Source: Coriaria nepalensis (Eukaryota > Streptophyta > Magnoliopsida > Cucurbitales > Coriariaceae). From it: DNA of 64,000 nt. Both the position numbers and the translations under genes were made by a program. The DNA is taken from positions 3,477,501 through 3,541,500 of the forward strand of contig CP114487.1 of the NCBI GenBank assembly GCA_027186245.1, written 5' to 3'. Shown piece after piece: positions 59,133-64,000 of this stretch. The notes beneath the pieces were generated by a model that saw only the letters and a list, made by a program, of their open reading frames with translations, did no database searches and was not told the DNA's origin. Every line of letters begins with the position of its first letter. The stretch's first letter is position 1.

Positions 59133-60967
59133 TGATGTCCTAAAAGTATGTGATGGGTATTGTTTTAATGAAATTAATAAAAGTGATATTTTTCTATATA
59201 ATTATTTTGAATGAATTATTATTAAATAATATGTATAAATATCAAAAAAAAATTAATTCATTTATCTGACTATAATCAGTAATGGTACGAGAGTATTAAG
59301 ATTATAGATAATAAATTAAATTGTTCGCGACATATTAAAATATGGATTTTTAATTGATAGTTGCTAATATAGTATGCTAGCATTATGAATACAAGTGATT
59401 TAAATTCGGATCACTGATATAGATAGATATCTTAGTGGAGCCGGTTTATATAATTGGATTATATAGGACATGACCGAATATAAATTAATTCTTTATTTAA
59501 ATATCGTTTGTCATAAAGAATTTTATTCATATCAATAGATGGTCATATGTCAATCAATCTAATCCCGAGTAGTCATGAACTCATGTTTATGTCAAATGGA
59601 TCTTTTGATTTACTCATCACTATTTGTTTGTAAAACAGGCTAAAGACTTTTGTTTTGGAGATTCATTAGGATAAGTGGTTGGGAAAGTGATTTACAGAAA
59701 TGGAATTCAAACCTTCTTTATAGAAGATTGTATATTGGTTCCCTTGAGGGTTAATTCTGGAATTGAATGGTTTTAAGTTCAAATTTACAATTAAGTTATA
59801 AATTGATCGTTTATTTGTAGATTAATGATACTTAAGGATAAAGAGATTATTAGAAGGATAAAGAGATAATTAGAAGGATAAAACGGTAAATTTGATCATC
59901 TCTAATTATGAATCAATTTTTTGGAGGATTAAATTGCATGTAATGATAATATCAATGGATTACTAGAGATTGCTCAGTAATATATTTTTTAATTGCAAGA
60001 GTGCAATCTCATATTTTTAGTGGAATAATATTGTGATTAATAAATTAGATTTATTAGATTAAAGAGTTTAATTAATAATCTAATTTATTGGAGCTTGAAA
60101 TTATAGGTTCATGGTTCCCAGATAGCTTGCATAGAACATTGTATAGGGTATGAATGACAAATGTTGAAAAAAAACTTAGTTACAAGAAAATAATTTTCTG
60201 GGGAAAATTTATAATTATGAGATAGTTAGTGTTAGTTAATTAATTATTTAAAAGATGTATTTTAAATGATGAATTTCAAAATTTTATATATTAAATAATA
60301 ATATATTTGATTTTGAATTAAATATGTTATACATAATATTAAATTGATATGAGAAATTAATTTAACGTTAAGATTAGGTAAGTCAAATTTAAATTGGTTT
60401 GAAAAACTAATTTAAATTCAAATAATATATGATTTGATTTAAAATAGATGAGATTTTATTTCAAATAAGATTTGAAAATATTTGACTAAATCAAATATAT
60501 CATTAAAGATATGTTATGATTTGAAATAGTTATGATTTTATTTTAAATCAGATTTGACTATATCAAAGATATCATCTAATGATTATCGTGTTATTTAATA
60601 TTATAATTGAGGTATCAATTTAATTAATTTAAAGTATTCAAATCAAATTGAATAACCAAATGGAATTCTTTAAATATATCTTGTTCTAATTATGTCATGA
60701 TGCAAAAAATAGAGAGGTTTTTGAAGAGAGATTTTTCTAAGCGAAAAAAGAAAAAAAAACTTTATCATCTCTATGTGCACACACATCTTAATGTGATGAG
60801 GATCGACCTAGAAGATTGTGGAGTGAGTCTCGTCAAATGATTCGTGTAGGATAAGAGACGATTTCTTCGTATACACTAGGATCACTAAAGGTTTTTATAA
60901 AATTGTTGTTATACATTAGGACCAATTAATCACTTTCGCTATAAAATTTTAAACTTTTTTTCCAAAA
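59133..60967 (+). repeat. Copia LTR, plus orientation
   Basis: Begins TGATGTCCTAAAAGTATGTG and ends near TTTTTTTCCAAAA, about 1.83 kb. It is followed at once by TTGGTATCAGAG (60969-60980), the initiator-Met primer-binding site, so it is the 5' LTR of a plus-strand element. It lies head to head with the LTR at 57143-58933, only about 200 bp away. Confidence 0.85.
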
Positions 60968-60968
60968 A

Positions 60969-60980
60969 TTGGTATCAGAG
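60969..60980 (+). other. Primer-binding site
   Basis: TTGGTATCAGAG, complementary to the 3' end of initiator-Met tRNA, directly after the LTR end. About 390 bp of untranslated leader follow, with a short MATNDN-type start at 61218 that meets a stop within 20 codons. Confidence 0.8.
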
Positions 60981-61361
60981 TGGTCTTTATATATATATAT
61001 ATAAATTAATCATTATGTGGGATTCTTACATTGTCATATATATGCAATATGTATGTTGAATGGATGTTTATGTTTTTTAAATGTATGGATGATTAATGCA
61101 TTGTTAATTGTATGGTGATTTTAGGTTAGGAATTTCTTCAATCTTCTTTCTCTAGATTTTATGTAAGCCGATTTACGGGATATGATTTTTATACAAATTT
61201 TTTGTTGTAAACACATGGCGACGAATGACAACCGGGGGCCGCACCGCTACAAGAAGCAAGCCACATGATAAATCATGCGGTGCCACTGCATGCAACAGTC
61301 GTGGGACTATCCCCAGCCCCGCTTCAAGCAGCAATCACGGGATGGTCCTGTGGTAGCCTAA

Positions 61362-61520
61362 TCGTCGAATGATTCATATAGCCTAAGGTACGATCTTTTT
61401 ATATACACGTATGATTAATTTATATATATCTAAATGATCGCTAAAAGTTGTTATAAAATTTTTGTTATACACTGGGACCAATTAATCGTTTCCGCTACAA
61501 AATTTTAAACATGTTTTCCA
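61362..61520 (+). repeat. Truncated second LTR end of the plus-strand copia element
   Basis: CGTCGAATGATTCATATAG, then TTGTTATACACTGGGACCAA, then GTTTTCCA match the last about 160 bp of the LTR at 59133-60967. It joins the pol frame of the minus-strand element at 61520/61521. The plus-strand insertion is thus LTR, leader, LTR fragment, with its own gag-pol lost. Confidence 0.75.
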
Positions 61521-64000
61521 AAAGACACATGGTTCATCAATATTTTGCTCGAAACCATGTGTCTTAATAATAGTCTCATCAAATCTTAGGTTCCAAGACC
61601 TAGAGGCTTGCTTCAATCCATAAATGGATCTAAACAACTTGCAAACATTTTGTTCTTGGCTATTTTCCATAAAACTTTCTGGTTGCATCATATAAATGTT
61701 TTCTTCAAGATAGCCATATCTTGACTTCTGTTTGCCATATCTTGTAGTCTAAACTAGCGGCTATGGATACAATAATACGTATAGACTTTAGCATGGCAAC
61801 ATGAGAAAAAGTCTCTTTATAATCGACTCATTTCCTTTGGGTATAACCTTTTTCTACAAGTCGTGCCTTGAAAGTCTCTACTTTCCCATCTATGTCTCTT
61901 TTCTTCTTGAAGATCCATTTACATCCAATGGGTCTGACATTTTCAGGTGGATCTACAAGTTCCTAGATAGAATTGGAATACATAGATTCCATTTCTTGGT
62001 TCATCACATCTTGCTATTTATCCTTGTTAGAATCATCCATTGCCTCCTTAAAGGTTAATGGATCATCCTGGTTTGTGTGTGACACTAGAACATATGCCCT
62101 GTGTTCGTAGCGAATGGGTTATCTCACAATCCTTCCACTATGATGAGCTACTAGAGTTCTCTGATTAGGATCAGTGGTCTTCTAATTTTTTCGTTCATCA
62201 GATGGTGATCGAGAAAGTCTGATCTGATTAGAATTCAATTCCTCTAATATTACCTTTCTACAAGGTTTATAGTTCGTCATATAGTCATGTTCGAGAAAAA
62301 TTGTATTTTTTGATACAAACACCTTTTTCTCACTATAACTATAACATTAACCTCCCCTTGTTCTGGGAGTATAGCCAATGAATATGCAAACTTCAGATTG
62401 CGAGTCCAACTTCCTAGTCTTGGATTTCAGCACATGTGCTTGACACCTCTATATGCGAAAATGGTGTAAACTAGGTTTAGTGCCAATCCACAACTCTAAA
62501 GGTGTCTTTTGTACAGACTTAGATGAGACTACATTCAAAATGTATACCGCGGTTTGAAGGGCATATCCCCAGAATGTGCGTGGTAGGATGAATATCTTAA
62601 CATTAACCTAACCACATCCAATATGGTTATGTTTCTCCTTTCTACAACATCATTCTAATGTGGTGTTCCAGGTGCTATGAGTTGGGATAGAATATCATAC
62701 TCCAGCAAATTATCCTTGAACTTAAAATCAAGGTATTCCTCTCCTCGATCTGATCGAAATGCTTTAAGTGATTTTTCTAACTATTTTTCAGCTTTTGCTC
62801 GGAATTCTTTGAACTTTCCAAAAGTTTCAGATTTCCTTTGCATTAGGTATATGTATTTGCATCTAGAATAATCATAAATGAGGGTGATGAAATATTCATA
62901 ACCACATCTTACTTGTACATTTATAGGACCGCAGACGTCGCTATGTACTAATTCAAGTGGTTTTGTAGCTCTTTGGCCCTTTGCAGAGAAAGGTCTCTTA
63001 GTCATCTTTCCTTTTAGACAATATTCATAAATAGGAAGAGTGCCAATAGTTAGCTCTCTTAAAGAACTATCCTTTACTAACATGTTTATCCTATTATAAT
63101 TGATATGTCTTAGCCTAAGATGCTAAAGATATGTATCATCACTTTTAGAAACATTTTGTCGTTTGTTTGATTTAAGATTTGCTACTTTAAATAATTATGA
63201 ATTATTTAATGATATTTTATTTGGTGTAAGCAGATAGAGTCCATTAGTTGGTTTTGCATGACAAAAATTGAAACTTTTCTTAGAAATAATAATCTCATTT
63301 TACTAAAATAATTATCAAAATTTTGTTCATGCAACATAGATAAATAAATCAATTTTTTGTAAAATTCATGAATAAAATAAATTTTTTCTAAACTGCTAAA
63401 AACCTAAAAACTAAACAGACTGCTCCCACTGCTTTAGTTAAAACGATCACACCACTATCAACTCTTATCATCACCTCACCAACAACAAGCTCCCTCGAAG
63501 ACCTAAGCATCTGTAAAAAAGAACAAACATGATTAGTGGTTCCCGAATCTACTGTCTAAGATAATAAATCATCTTCCACTAAATAGGCTTCTAAAACAAG
63601 TAAATCAAATTTACCTTTCTTTTTTTCCTTTAGCTCACAGAGATATTTGTTATAGTTTCTCTTCCAATGGCCATCAACTCCGCAGTGGAAACACTTTCCC
63701 TTAAGTTTCTTTTTCTTGGAGTTGTTGTTGTTGTTGTTGTTCTCCTTGCCTTTAAGTGATTTTTTGACTTTCTTTCCCTTCTTGTCCTTACCATTGGTGT
63801 ACCTTCTCTTATTGTTTTTAACATAAGAGGAAGGCTGCTTTTGTTCAGCAACATTTGCTTCACCCTCTTTGGATCTGGCCTTATTAAAAGTCTCAAAGGC
63901 TTACAACTCATTCAACAGCTAAGTCATGTTATACTGCAGCTTGTTCATAACATAGTTGGTTGTGAATACAACAAAAGCCGGTGAGAGTTATTTAAGTATG
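61521..64000 (-). pseudogene. Ty1/copia gag-pol of the minus-strand element, broken, runs off the window
   Basis: Read right to left: a gag zinc knuckle near 63680 (CFHCGVDGHWKRN, where the last Cys of C-x2-C-x4-H-x4-C is Tyr), protease motif VDSGTTNHVC near 63550, the GAG-pre-integrase region near 63000 (CLKGKMTKRPFSAKG), integrase with LELVHSDVCGPI (near 62930), then reverse transcriptase with KWIFKKK near 61910 and CKLFRSIYGLKQASRSWN near 61610. It stops after DEPCVF at 61521, where an opposite-strand LTR begins. Many in-frame stops. The parts between reverse transcriptase and the RNase H tail (58958-59125) are missing. The 5' LTR lies beyond the window. Confidence 0.85.

Noticed and set aside
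1..64000. tRNA, rRNA or snRNA genes
   Set aside because: The only tRNA-like words are primer-binding sites of LTR elements (4500, 17598, 18394, 60969). No cloverleaf or rRNA core was recognised by eye.

Overview
This window looks like AT-rich nuclear DNA of a eudicot plant. Its genes have GT-AG introns. The intact proteins are a DELLA-type GRAS regulator, a DUF936 protein, a BAHD acyltransferase and the very large endosomal J-protein GRV2/RME-8. The space between genes is filled by nested, decayed retrotransposons and DNA transposons. Nothing bacterial, organellar or CRISPR-like is present. The species cannot be named from the sequence.

Layout. 1-8480 is most of a Mutator-like element that carried a DUF1985/Ulp1-protease gene. 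Its two long inverted arms are still recognisable, and a very degenerate LTR retrotransposon sits inside it. 9534-11117 is an intact single-exon DELLA-type GRAS gene with D-G-L-L-A in place of D-E-L-L-A. 11118-20750 is gene-free. It holds a 71-bp tandem repeat whose units each contain a hairpin, a hAT remnant, an LTR fragment with a primer-binding site, a TRIM-like element, and back-to-back copia and gypsy gag fragments. 21058-23526 is a four-exon DUF936 gene, followed closely by a single-exon BAHD acyltransferase (23969-25384). 25385-28680 is AT-rich with several local tandem duplications.

28934-42535 is the GRV2/RME-8 orthologue. I could assemble 22 exons with every splice phase consistent, giving 2577 codons plus stop.

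43055-51767 is a minus-strand Ty3/gypsy element. Its left LTR is split by a solo LTR of another family, and a second solo LTR of that same family sits in its interior. 53636-55017 is a foldback-type element: about 410-bp inverted arms around a core of short palindromes. 55128-57124 holds a hAT fragment with a BED zinc finger and a Mutator transposase N-terminal fragment. 57143-64000 is a minus-strand Ty1/copia element broken by a plus-strand copia LTR, so two LTRs of about 1.8 kb lie head to head.

The four host genes have no obvious shared pathway: gibberellin signalling, an unknown DUF936 role, acyl transfer and endosomal trafficking. They are ordinary neighbours, not an operon or cluster. 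The points most worth a second look are the DGLLA variant, the foldback element, the 71-bp repeat with paired changes in its hairpin, the inverted arms that include a first exon, the nested LTR history, and the unresolved N-terminus of GRV2.
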